6,433 nt of DNA from NCBI GenBank assembly GCA_016936695.1, contig JAFGXK010000018.1, forward strand, positions 1-6,433, given 5' to 3'. Position numbers and translations under genes: made by a program. Below the pieces are notes generated by a model. That model made no database searches, had not been told where the DNA came from, and worked only from the letters and a program-made list of their open reading frames with translations. Shown one piece after another: positions 1 through 5,939 of the stretch. The number at the start of each line of letters is the position of its first letter. Within the stretch, counting starts at the first letter, position 1. The stretch is from Bacteroidales bacterium. Lineage in GTDB: Bacteria > Bacteroidota > Bacteroidia > Bacteroidales > VadinHA17.

Positions 1-1858
1 CTTTGTCAAAATCATCCTCAAACAAATACAGACCCTGCAGTACATCCGCCTGCTTAATGAAACACGAGCGAAGGATCCTGTCCCAAGACCACTTTTGATT
101 GATTGGCCTGTCCTGCGGTCTTAACTCAGTTACCATCATCAATTCCTTGTCAAGGAAACCATCCTGTTGCAGAAAGATTTTCCGTTTTTCGTCCACTGGA
201 AAATACATCTTCATGCTGATTTCCTTCCACTTCGCTGGTTCGTCGCTCTCGTTAAAATTAGTCTTGCCAACAATTTCGGCATATCTCTTTGGATCTGTTT
301 TCTTCACATAATTGATAGCCTCTAAAGTATATTTTAAGGTCCAAACTCCGAGATAGTTTGTATACCAGTTATTATTGACGTTGTTTTCGTATTCATTGGG
401 ACCTGTGACACCCAGGATGACATACATGTTCTTTTCCTGCGACCAGCTGCAGCGCTGCGCCCAGAACCGGGAAATGGCAACAAGCACCTCCAGTCCGTAA
501 TCAGCAAGGTAATCCTGATCGCCTGTGTGTCTTATATAGTTGTAAATGGCGTATGCAATGGCTCCGTTACGGTGAATTTCCTCGAAGGTGATTTCCCATT
601 CATTATGACACTCTTCTCCGTTCATGGTGACCATGGGGTAGAGTGCTGCCCCGTCTGAAAATCCAAGTTTGCCGGCATTCTCAATAGCCTTTACGAGGTG
701 TTTATACCTGTACAGTAGCAGATTGCGTGCAACATGGGTGTCGGCTGTGCTTAGATAGAAGGGAAGGACGAAAGCTTCAGTGTCCCAGTAGGTGCTCCCA
801 CCGTATTTCTCTCCGGTGAATCCCTTGGGACCTATGTTCAGCCGGGGATCCTCTCCGGTATAAGTCTGATTGAGGTGGAATATATTGAATCTTATTCCCT
901 GCTGGGCGGCAATGTCGCCCCTTATAATTATGTCGCCATATTCCCATTTTTTCTCCCAGGCTTTGCGGTGAGCCTCAAGCATGGTGTCAAAGCCTTTTTC
1001 CGCAGCTCTGCCGGCTGAAGCCATTGCTCTTTCAGCAAGACCTTCAACGGGATGGTTGAATGATGACAGGACTGCCACGTATTTTGTAACCGTAAAGATG
1101 TCCCCGTCAGTATAATCAGAGGTTAAAGAACAGTGAACCTGTTTGTCTGTTGTGGTGATTTGTCTTTCGCCTGTGGCGGGTTTGCCATTCAGGGTAAAGT
1201 CATTCTCCATAGCGGTTGCCACCACAAAGGCTGTCTTGCGGGTTTGTGCAACAACCACCGCTCTCCAGCCATCAATGGCCGAGAAATGATTCTCCCAGAA
1301 CTTCTCATCGTAATTGGCATCCTCATTGCATACATCTGCGTTGAGCCAGGGAATCAATTCCACTTTGCCGCTGCCGCCTGTTATACTGACCGAATATTTA
1401 ATAGCGGCCCTCTCGGGTTCATCCATCGAGAGGAATCGTCTTGCCGTTACTTCAACCTGCCTTCCCGAAGGCATCACGGTGGTGAAAGTCCGCGTCAGCA
1501 AACCCGCCTTCATATCCAGTTCCCTGCGAAAGCTCTTCAGGGTGCATTGGGCCAGGTCGAGCTCTTCACCGTCAATTCGTACAATAATGCCAGTCCATGA
1601 AGATGCGTTGGGTACCTTGGCGAAATATTCCGGATAGCCTATTTTCCACCATCCCACCACAGTCTTGTCGGGGTAGTAGATACCCGCCACATAGCTTCCC
1701 TGAAGGGTGTCGCCTGAATAAGTCTCTTCAAAATTAGCCCTCTGTCCCATCATGCCGTTACCCAGGGCAAAGATGCTCTCCGAGTCACGGCTTCTCCCGG
1801 GATCAAATTTGGTCTCGATGATAAGCCACTCATCGGACTGGAAACGTGTATCAGTCAT
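1..1858 (-). CDS. mapA: Maltose phosphorylase, GH65 (partial, C-terminus beyond left edge)
   Basis: Cytoplasmic enzyme that uses phosphate to split maltose into beta-D-glucose-1-phosphate and glucose (inverting). The start is the ATG at 1858, 6 nt after the upstream gene's TAG. The open frame runs off the window after 619 residues; family members are about 750-780 long, so roughly 150 C-terminal residues are missing. The N-terminus (IETKFDPGRSRDSESIFALGNG, about residues 14-35) is the usual GH65 beginning. The (alpha/alpha)6 barrel shows GSTYWDTEAFVLPFY with WDTE at 358-361, and HNEWEITFEEIHRN at 418-431, the acceptor-loop sequence typical of maltose rather than trehalose or kojibiose phosphorylases. 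GPNEYENN follows, with the expected general acid Glu489, and then the sugar-binding KQAD at 602-605. No frameshift is seen. No Shine-Dalgarno precedes the start, so translation probably depends on coupling to the preceding gene. GH65 membership is near certain; maltose specificity is inferred from the motifs and the neighbours. Confidence 0.95.
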   Translation of the reverse strand, partial: MTDTRFQSDEWLIIETKFDPGRSRDSESIFALGNGMMGQRANFEETYSGDTLQGSYVAGIYYPDKTVVGWWKIGYPEYFAKVPNASSWTGIIVRIDGEELDLAQCTLKSFRRELDMKAGLLTRTFTTVMPSGRQVEVTARRFLSMDEPERAAIKYSVSITGGSGKVELIPWLNADVCNEDANYDEKFWENHFSAIDGWRAVVVAQTRKTAFVVATAMENDFTLNGKPATGERQITTTDKQVHCSLTSDYTDGDIFTVTKYVAVLSSFNHPVEGLAERAMASAGRAAEKGFDTMLEAHRKAWEKKWEYGDIIIRGDIAAQQGIRFNIFHLNQTYTGEDPRLNIGPKGFTGEKYGGSTYWDTEAFVLPFYLSTADTHVARNLLLYRYKHLVKAIENAGKLGFSDGAALYPMVTMNGEECHNEWEITFEEIHRNGAIAYAIYNYIRHTGDQDYLADYGLEVLVAISRFWAQRCSWSQEKNMYVILGVTGPNEYENNVNNNWYTNYLGVWTLKYTLEAINYVKKTDPKRYAEIVGKTNFNESDEPAKWKEISMKMYFPVDEKRKIFLQQDGFLDKELMMVTELRPQDRPINQKWSWDRILRSCFIKQADVLQGLYLFEDDFDK

Positions 1859-1864
1859 TTCGAA

Positions 1865-2512
1865 CTATAGGTTTCTCAATTGTTTAACAGTAATAAAACT
1901 CAGGTCGGGAACGACCATATCGGCCCTGACCAGAAGTTCCGGGTTCCCGACTCCCACACATTTCATTCCTCCGGCCAATGCCGCTTCTATCCCTGCCTGT
2001 GCGTCCTCAAATACCACGCACGACGAAGGAGGCAGTTTCATTTCCTCCGCGCCCTTAAGGAACACCTCCGGGTCGGGCTTGGCCCTTGTGATCTTGTTTC
2101 CGTCGATAATCACATCGAACATGCTCCGGAGCCCTATGCCTTGAAGTATTGTTCCTGCGTTTTTGCTGGCTGAACCGATAGCTGTAAGTATCCCTTCGCT
2201 TCCGAGAGCTTTCAGCAGGTCCAGGCTGCCGGGAAGTATCTCGTCCGGTGTCATTCCGGTGATGAGCCCTACATACCAGCCGTTTTTAAGGGCTGCAAGC
2301 GCCTCCTTCTCCTTTTCGCCCACACTGATGCCCCCCTTGCGGAGGAGGATTTCAAGCGACTCCATACGGCTCACTCCCTTCAGCGCCTCATTGTCCTCTT
2401 CGGTGAATTCAAAGCCCAGTTCAGCGGCAAGCCGTTGCCAGGCCATGAAGTGATACTTTGCCGTATCAACTATGACACCATCGAGGTCAAAGATGCATCC
2501 CTTCAGATCCAT
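1865..2512 (-). CDS. pgmB: Beta-phosphoglucomutase (HAD superfamily)
   Basis: Converts beta-D-glucose-1-phosphate, the product of the downstream maltose phosphorylase, to glucose-6-phosphate through beta-glucose-1,6-bisphosphate. The 215-residue protein has every HAD and beta-PGM signature: FDLDGVIVDT with nucleophile Asp9 and acid/base Asp11; His21; the cap-domain substrate loop KGVSR (Lys45, Arg49); motif II GSASKN (Ser114, Ala115, Lys117); motif III Lys145 in AKPDP; and Mg-binding Glu169-Asp170 in VVFEDAQAGIEA. The numbering almost coincides with the well-studied Lactococcus lactis enzyme as I recall it. A GTG at 2518 could extend the protein by two residues, but it lies inside the Shine-Dalgarno AGGAGGTGAT. 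The ATG at 2512 sits 5 nt after AGGAGG and gives the standard MDLKGCIFDLDG start, so I chose it. The gene lies 2 nt after the transporter's stop and 6 nt before the phosphorylase. It ends with TAG in the same reading frame as the phosphorylase. Confidence 0.96.
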   Translation of the reverse strand: MDLKGCIFDLDGVIVDTAKYHFMAWQRLAAELGFEFTEEDNEALKGVSRMESLEILLRKGGISVGEKEKEALAALKNGWYVGLITGMTPDEILPGSLDLLKALGSEGILTAIGSASKNAGTILQGIGLRSMFDVIIDGNKITRAKPDPEVFLKGAEEMKLPPSSCVVFEDAQAGIEAALAGGMKCVGVGNPELLVRADMVVPDLSFITVKQLRNL

Positions 2513-2513
2513 A

Positions 2514-2523
2514 ATCACCTCCT
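2514..2523 (-). promoter_or_regulatory. Perfect Shine-Dalgarno for beta-phosphoglucomutase, inside the transporter stop
   Basis: The minus strand reads AGGAGGTGAT, a 10-nt match to the universal 16S rRNA 3' tail (ATCACCTCCT). It is built from the transporter's final Arg-Arg-stop codons (AGG AGG TGA). With 5 nt between AGGAGG and the ATG at 2512, it sets that ATG as the start in preference to the GTG at 2518. Terminating ribosomes would sit directly on the next start, which suggests translational coupling. Neither the transporter nor the phosphorylase shows a comparable site. Confidence 0.85.
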
Positions 2524-4059
2524 GTCGTCAAGGTCCTTAACGAACTTCACGCACAGTGCGGCAATAATCATGGAGATACCGCCCGACACCAGGGCCAGCA
2601 TCGTATTGCCCGAGAAAAGGTGCTTAACCATGCTTCCGAGGATGCTTGCTGCAAGTATCTGCGGAATCACGATGAAGAAGTTGAAGATGCCCATGTAGAT
2701 TCCCATCTTGTTATGGGGCAGTGAGCCTGTCAGTATTGCGTAGGGCATCGACAGAATGCTTGCCCAAGCCAGTCCGATTCCCAACATTGGTATGATAAGC
2801 AATCCCGGGGTATTTATGAAACTGATGGATATCAGACTCAGACCGCCTGCAAGCAGGCATACTGAGTGAGTTATCTTACGCGAAGTGGCTCTGGCAAGCA
2901 CCGGCAGCAGGAAAGCCACTATAGCGGCAAAACCGTTATAGACGCCGAAGAGAACCCCTACCCAGTTAGCTCCCTCGTTATAGGCAAGCGATGCAGTGTC
3001 TGACGTTCCGTATATTTTTGAAGTCACTGCGGAAGTTGTGTATATCCAGAGAGAGAAGAGAGCAAACCATGTAAAGAACTGAACCACTGCAAGCTGTCCC
3101 ATAGTGGATGGCATGTGCCTCAGGTCGGTAAGTATACTGTTAAGGCCGTTTCCTCCTTTACCGTTCGACCTTAGAATCCCTGCAATTAACTGCAGCAGTC
3201 CGAAGACTGAAATACCGCCGGTGACTACATAAAGCTCCTTCTCGAGCTTCACTCTTGAGAGGATGAATGTAAGCACAAGACCCACAGCCAGCCAGATGAT
3301 CCCGGGACGATAGAAGTTGACCTCCCTGCCTGCATTCTCATGAACGCCGGCAGCATTTTTCTCATCTGCAGGCTCACCGCGGGCAATCCTTTCTCCTTTT
3401 TCAAACTCTTCCAGCTCTGCGGGAGTATACTCCTTTGTCCGGATAATCGTCCACAGAACAGCAAGCAGAAGGACCACAGCACCGATATAAAATGAAAGCT
3501 TCACATTAAATGGAAGCAACTGGCCCTCGGCAGGTACTTCAGGCACATTGAACCAGTTGGCGAGAATCCATGGCAGGAAACTGCCGATAACGGCTCCCGC
3601 ACCGATGAAGAAACTCTGCATGGCAAACCCGGAAGTTCGTTGTTCCGATGAAAGCATGTCGCCCACAAAGGCCCGGAATGGTTCCATCGATATGTTTATC
3701 GAGGCATCCATTATCCAGAGCATCACCGTGGCAAAGATCCATGTCGGCGAGTTGGTTATGATTGCCAGGGCAAGTGATGCCATGATTGCTCCTACGAGGA
3801 AGTAAGGACGGCGACGCCCGAGACGGTTCCAGGTACGATCGCTCATGTGACCGACTATCGGCTGAACGAGAAGACCTGTAACCGGTGCTGCGATCCACAG
3901 TATCGGTATGTTGTCGATCTCTGCACCGAGGGTCTGAAAGATACGGCTCACATTGCCGTTCTGAAGGGCAAACCCAAACTGGATGCCCAGAAAGCCAAAA
4001 CTCATGTTCCATATCTGCCATCGGGAGAGCCTCGGCTTGCGTCTGTAGATCACATTCAT
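2515..4059 (-). CDS. MFS sugar symporter, SUT/SLC45-like, probable maltose importer
   Basis: Inner-membrane secondary transporter of 514 residues with about 12 hydrophobic segments. It resembles the sucrose/maltose-type proton symporters of the GPH/SUT/SLC45 group. The diagnostic loop between TM2 and TM3 is GHMSDRTWNRLGRRRP (about 70-85). An acidic, polar central loop (about 208-248, rich in Glu and Lys) separates the two six-helix halves, and GIGLAWASILSMPYAILTGSLP (about 427-448) is the conserved C-half motif with the PY turn. The first ATG in frame is used (MNVIYRRKP); no Shine-Dalgarno is visible, and a Bacteroidota-type promoter lies about 30 nt upstream. As the first gene of the operon it most likely supplies the maltose used by the phosphorylase. 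That substrate is inferred from context, since the sequence alone does not separate maltose from sucrose or related disaccharides. Its last codons, AGG AGG TGA, double as the ribosome-binding site of the next gene. Confidence 0.92.
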   Translation of the reverse strand: MNVIYRRKPRLSRWQIWNMSFGFLGIQFGFALQNGNVSRIFQTLGAEIDNIPILWIAAPVTGLLVQPIVGHMSDRTWNRLGRRRPYFLVGAIMASLALAIITNSPTWIFATVMLWIMDASINISMEPFRAFVGDMLSSEQRTSGFAMQSFFIGAGAVIGSFLPWILANWFNVPEVPAEGQLLPFNVKLSFYIGAVVLLLAVLWTIIRTKEYTPAELEEFEKGERIARGEPADEKNAAGVHENAGREVNFYRPGIIWLAVGLVLTFILSRVKLEKELYVVTGGISVFGLLQLIAGILRSNGKGGNGLNSILTDLRHMPSTMGQLAVVQFFTWFALFSLWIYTTSAVTSKIYGTSDTASLAYNEGANWVGVLFGVYNGFAAIVAFLLPVLARATSRKITHSVCLLAGGLSLISISFINTPGLLIIPMLGIGLAWASILSMPYAILTGSLPHNKMGIYMGIFNFFIVIPQILAASILGSMVKHLFSGNTMLALVSGGISMIIAALCVKFVKDLDDRR

Positions 4060-4091
4060 GGTATGGTTGATGTTAGTTTTCAGTTCCTACT

Positions 4092-4121
4092 CAAAATTAG
4101 TTGAAAATACGGTTCCACAAA
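4092..4121 (-). promoter_or_regulatory. Bacteroidota-type promoter of the maltose operon
   Basis: On the minus strand, a perfect -33 element TTTG (4121-4118) is followed by 18 nt and then TAATTTTG (4099-4092), a perfect match to the TAnnTTTG -7 consensus of Bacteroidota sigma factor. Transcription would start near 4088, leaving a leader of about 28 nt before the transporter ATG at 4059. The -33 element lies within the left arm of an imperfect inverted repeat, so a regulator or a structure there could affect access. Confidence 0.6.
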
Positions 4122-4180
4122 ACCTGAGAGAGGCTTCTAAATGCCCATTTTTCAGGTGTTTGCGTTGTTCCGTATATTTC
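4103..4180. repeat. Imperfect inverted repeat over the maltose-operon promoter
   Basis: The left arm is 4103-4127 (GAAAATACGG at its outer end, CAAAACCTGA at its inner end). The reverse complement of the right arm, 4152-4180, reads GAAATATACGG at the outer end and CAAACACCTGA at the inner end. The two arms agree over about 20 bases, with single-base insertions and a poorly matched middle. The loop is 24 nt (4128-4151). The left arm contains the -33 element of the maltose operon. It could be a paired binding site for a dimeric regulator or the relic of a small palindromic element. No open reading frame or target-site duplication supports an active mobile element. Confidence 0.45.
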
Positions 4181-4191
4181 AAACGTTTTCG
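4178..4191. promoter_or_regulatory. Possible LacI-family operator (weak)
   Basis: An AAACGTTT palindrome (4181-4188) with the central CG typical of LacI-family operators lies in TTCAAACGTTTTCG. Maltose operons in Bacteroidota are often controlled by LacI-family regulators, which makes the site plausible. However, symmetry does not extend beyond 8 bp, an 8-bp palindrome is expected by chance about once in a region this size, the site is about 95 nt upstream of the predicted start of transcription, and no regulator gene is in the window. Confidence 0.2.
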
Positions 4192-4251
4192 GCCTGATGA
4201 TAATTTTTAGCCTTGCTCATTATTTAGACAGATTATAAATAATTAATTTAG

Positions 4252-4285
4252 CCTTTGCCTCTTGCCTTCTGCCTTGCACCTTCTT
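4252..4285 (+). repeat. Degenerate CCTTNTG heptamer tandem repeat
   Basis: The run reads as CCTTTG, CCTCTTG, CCTTCTG, CCTTGCA and CCTTCTT: one hexamer followed by four heptamers sharing CCTT or CCT at the unit start. It is pyrimidine-rich on the plus strand and stands out from the AT-rich 4219-4250 stretch before it. The repeat supplies the -33 region and the spacer of the fumarase promoter, and its last base is the first base of the -7 element. A change in copy number would therefore alter promoter spacing by about 7 nt. Confidence 0.5.
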
Positions 4286-4292
4286 ATATTTG
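4261..4292 (+). promoter_or_regulatory. Bacteroidota-type promoter of the fumarase gene
   Basis: TATATTTG (4285-4292) matches the TAnnTTTG -7 consensus exactly. CTTG (4261-4264) matches three of four bases of the -33 TTTG, with the expected spacer of 20 nt. The predicted start of transcription, near 4297-4300, leaves a leader of about 22-25 nt before the ATG at 4322. It would leave almost no leader before the in-frame ATG at 4301, which favours 4322 as the translation start. Confidence 0.55.
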
Positions 4293-4321
4293 ATACTGTA
4301 ATGCTCATAAAAGAAACAGCT

Positions 4322-5932
4322 ATGGCAGAATTCATTTATGAAAAGCCTTTCCAGCACGGGAAAGATGTTACAAATTACCGCAGGATTAGTTCTGATCATG
4401 TCAGAACCACGGAATGCTGCGGGAGAACTATCCTGCAGGTTGAGCCTGAGGCGTTGAGGATGCTTGCCCGGCAGGCTTTCATCGACGTCAACTTTTATCT
4501 TCGCACCTCGCATCTTGTGAAGCTGGCAAGGATACTGAGCGATCCTGAGGCCACCGACAACGATCGCTTTGTTGCATGGGTGATGCTTCGCAACTCGGCT
4601 ATCTCGGCAGAGGGGAAGCTGCCATGGTGCCAGGACACCGGAACGGCCATTGTGATGGCGTGGAAGGGTGAAAATGTATTTACCGGAACGAATGACGGCC
4701 TTCATCTCAGTAAGGGAATATGGGATTCCTATAGTGAAAAGAACCTCCGGTATTCGCAGATAGTTCCTTCGTCGATGTTTGAGGAGAAGAACACAGGCAG
4801 CAACCTGCCTGCACAGATCGATATTAATGCTAGTGAGGGAGGTGAATATGATTTTCTGTTCGTTGCCAAAGGCGGAGGTTCAGCCAACAAAAGCTTCCTG
4901 TACCAGCAGTCGAAGTCGCTTCTCAACGAAGCGTCGCTGAAGAAATTCGTAAGAGAGAAGATCGAGGAACTCGGCACCTCTGCCTGTCCGCCCTATCACC
5001 TGGCTCTTGTAATCGGCGGCACCTCGGCGGAGATGACTCTCAAGACAGTGAAGCTTGCTTCCACCGGGTATCTTGATGATCTGCCGTTTACCGGCAGTGG
5101 AGCAGGCAGGGCTTTCCGTGACCGGGAGTGGGAGGAGAGGATTGAGAAGATATGCCGGGATTATGGAGTTGGTGCCCAGTTCGGAGGGAAATACTTTGTA
5201 CATGATGTCAGGGTTATAAGGCTGCCGCGTCATGCTGCTTCCTGTCCGGTGGGAATGGGTGTCAGCTGCAGTGCTGATCGCAACATAAGGGGGAAGATCA
5301 GCTCTGAAGGAATTTTCCTCGAGCAGCTTGAGACCGATCCCGGCAGATTCATGCCCGAAAAGGCTCCGGAACTCGAAAAACCCGTTGAGATCGATCTTGA
5401 CAGGCCGATGAAGGAGATACTCGGCGAGCTGACCAGATACCCTGTAAAGACAAGGCTCAATCTGAAGGGAACACTGATTGTTGCCCGTGATATAGCGCAT
5501 GCAAGGATCAAAAAGATGCTGGATGAAGGTAAACCCATTCCTGAATATTTCCTTAACCACCCGATCTATTATGCAGGTCCGGCCAAGACGCCTGAAGGCA
5601 TGCCCTCTGGAAGCTTTGGCCCGACAACTGCGGGAAGGATGGATAATTATGTTCCGCTTTTCCAGAGTCTGGGCGGATCGCTCATAATGGTTGCAAAGGG
5701 GAACCGCAGCAGGGAGGTTATCGATTCGTGCAGGAAGCATGGCGGGTTCTATCTTGGATCGATAGGAGGTCCGGCAGCCATTCTTGCCGCTGAAAACATA
5801 AAATCGGTGGAGCTTGTCGATTTCGAAGATCTTGGCATGGAAGCGGTGAGGAAGATCAGGGTGGAGAACATGGCCACGTTCATTCTTACAGACGATAAGG
5901 GGAACGATTTCTTTGATGAATATAACAGGTGA
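4322..5932 (+). CDS. fumA: Class I fumarate hydratase (4Fe-4S, FumA/FumB type)
   Basis: Reversible hydration of fumarate to L-malate in the TCA cycle or, in anaerobes, in the reductive malate-to-succinate branch. It is a cytosolic, iron-sulfur, oxygen-sensitive homodimer. The 536-residue protein carries both class I domains in one chain. The N-terminal domain has PWCQDTGT (Cys103, Asp105) and ACPPYHLALVIGGTS (Cys222), and SCPVGMGVSCSADRN provides Cys316. The 103/222/316 spacing equals that of the cluster ligands in characterised class I fumarases. The C-terminal domain has Arg389 (LIVARD), SGSFGPTTAGRMD with Thr435 and Arg439, and Lys459 in VAKGN, matching known active-site residues. The ATG at 4322 (MAEFIYEKPF) is preferred; an in-frame ATG at 4301 would add seven residues but lies almost at the predicted transcript start. 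It is transcribed divergently from the maltose operon with no obvious functional tie. Some class I members also act on tartrate or mesaconate, so substrate range is not settled by sequence. Confidence 0.95.
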   Translation: MAEFIYEKPFQHGKDVTNYRRISSDHVRTTECCGRTILQVEPEALRMLARQAFIDVNFYLRTSHLVKLARILSDPEATDNDRFVAWVMLRNSAISAEGKLPWCQDTGTAIVMAWKGENVFTGTNDGLHLSKGIWDSYSEKNLRYSQIVPSSMFEEKNTGSNLPAQIDINASEGGEYDFLFVAKGGGSANKSFLYQQSKSLLNEASLKKFVREKIEELGTSACPPYHLALVIGGTSAEMTLKTVKLASTGYLDDLPFTGSGAGRAFRDREWEERIEKICRDYGVGAQFGGKYFVHDVRVIRLPRHAASCPVGMGVSCSADRNIRGKISSEGIFLEQLETDPGRFMPEKAPELEKPVEIDLDRPMKEILGELTRYPVKTRLNLKGTLIVARDIAHARIKKMLDEGKPIPEYFLNHPIYYAGPAKTPEGMPSGSFGPTTAGRMDNYVPLFQSLGGSLIMVAKGNRSREVIDSCRKHGGFYLGSIGGPAAILAAENIKSVELVDFEDLGMEAVRKIRVENMATFILTDDKGNDFFDEYNR

Positions 5933-5939
5933 TCACCTG
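5926..5939. repeat. Perfect 14-bp palindrome at the convergent stop codons
   Basis: CAGGTGATCACCTG is its own reverse complement, and its centre falls exactly between the two stop codons (TGA ends at 5932; the opposite-strand TGA is 5935-5933). Both genes therefore end with AGG TGA. As RNA it could form at most a 5-bp stem with a GATC loop, and no T-run follows on either strand, so it is not a convincing intrinsic terminator. Confidence 0.7.

Noticed and set aside
1133..1637. Two plus-strand open frames (155 and 107 residues) opposite the maltose phosphorylase
   Set aside because: They are antisense to an intact GH65 reading frame, have no promoter or ribosome-binding site, and their products resemble no family.
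3539..4021. A 160-residue minus-strand frame inside the transporter gene, offset by one base
   Set aside because: Its product is hydrophilic and rich in Ser, Arg and His, the usual shifted-frame reading of a membrane-protein gene. The transporter frame is unbroken over the same stretch, so no frameshift is implied.
4060..4321. A tRNA, small RNA or riboswitch in the divergent intergenic region
   Set aside because: No cloverleaf, conserved aptamer core or terminator hairpin with T-run was seen. The region is accounted for by two promoters, the inverted repeat, the heptamer repeat and AT-rich spacer.
4220..4705. A 161-residue minus-strand frame across the divergent region and the fumarase start
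   Set aside because: Most of it is antisense to conserved fumarase sequence, and its end runs through the repeat and AT-rich promoter region. The Lys/Gln/Arg-rich tail comes from the heptamer repeat.
4880..5740. A 286-residue open frame on the minus strand opposite the fumarase gene
   Set aside because: It lies entirely antisense to a strongly conserved coding region. Its product is a low-similarity, Arg/Ser/Leu-rich string with no recognisable motif, as expected when the codon usage of the true frame keeps the antisense frame open.
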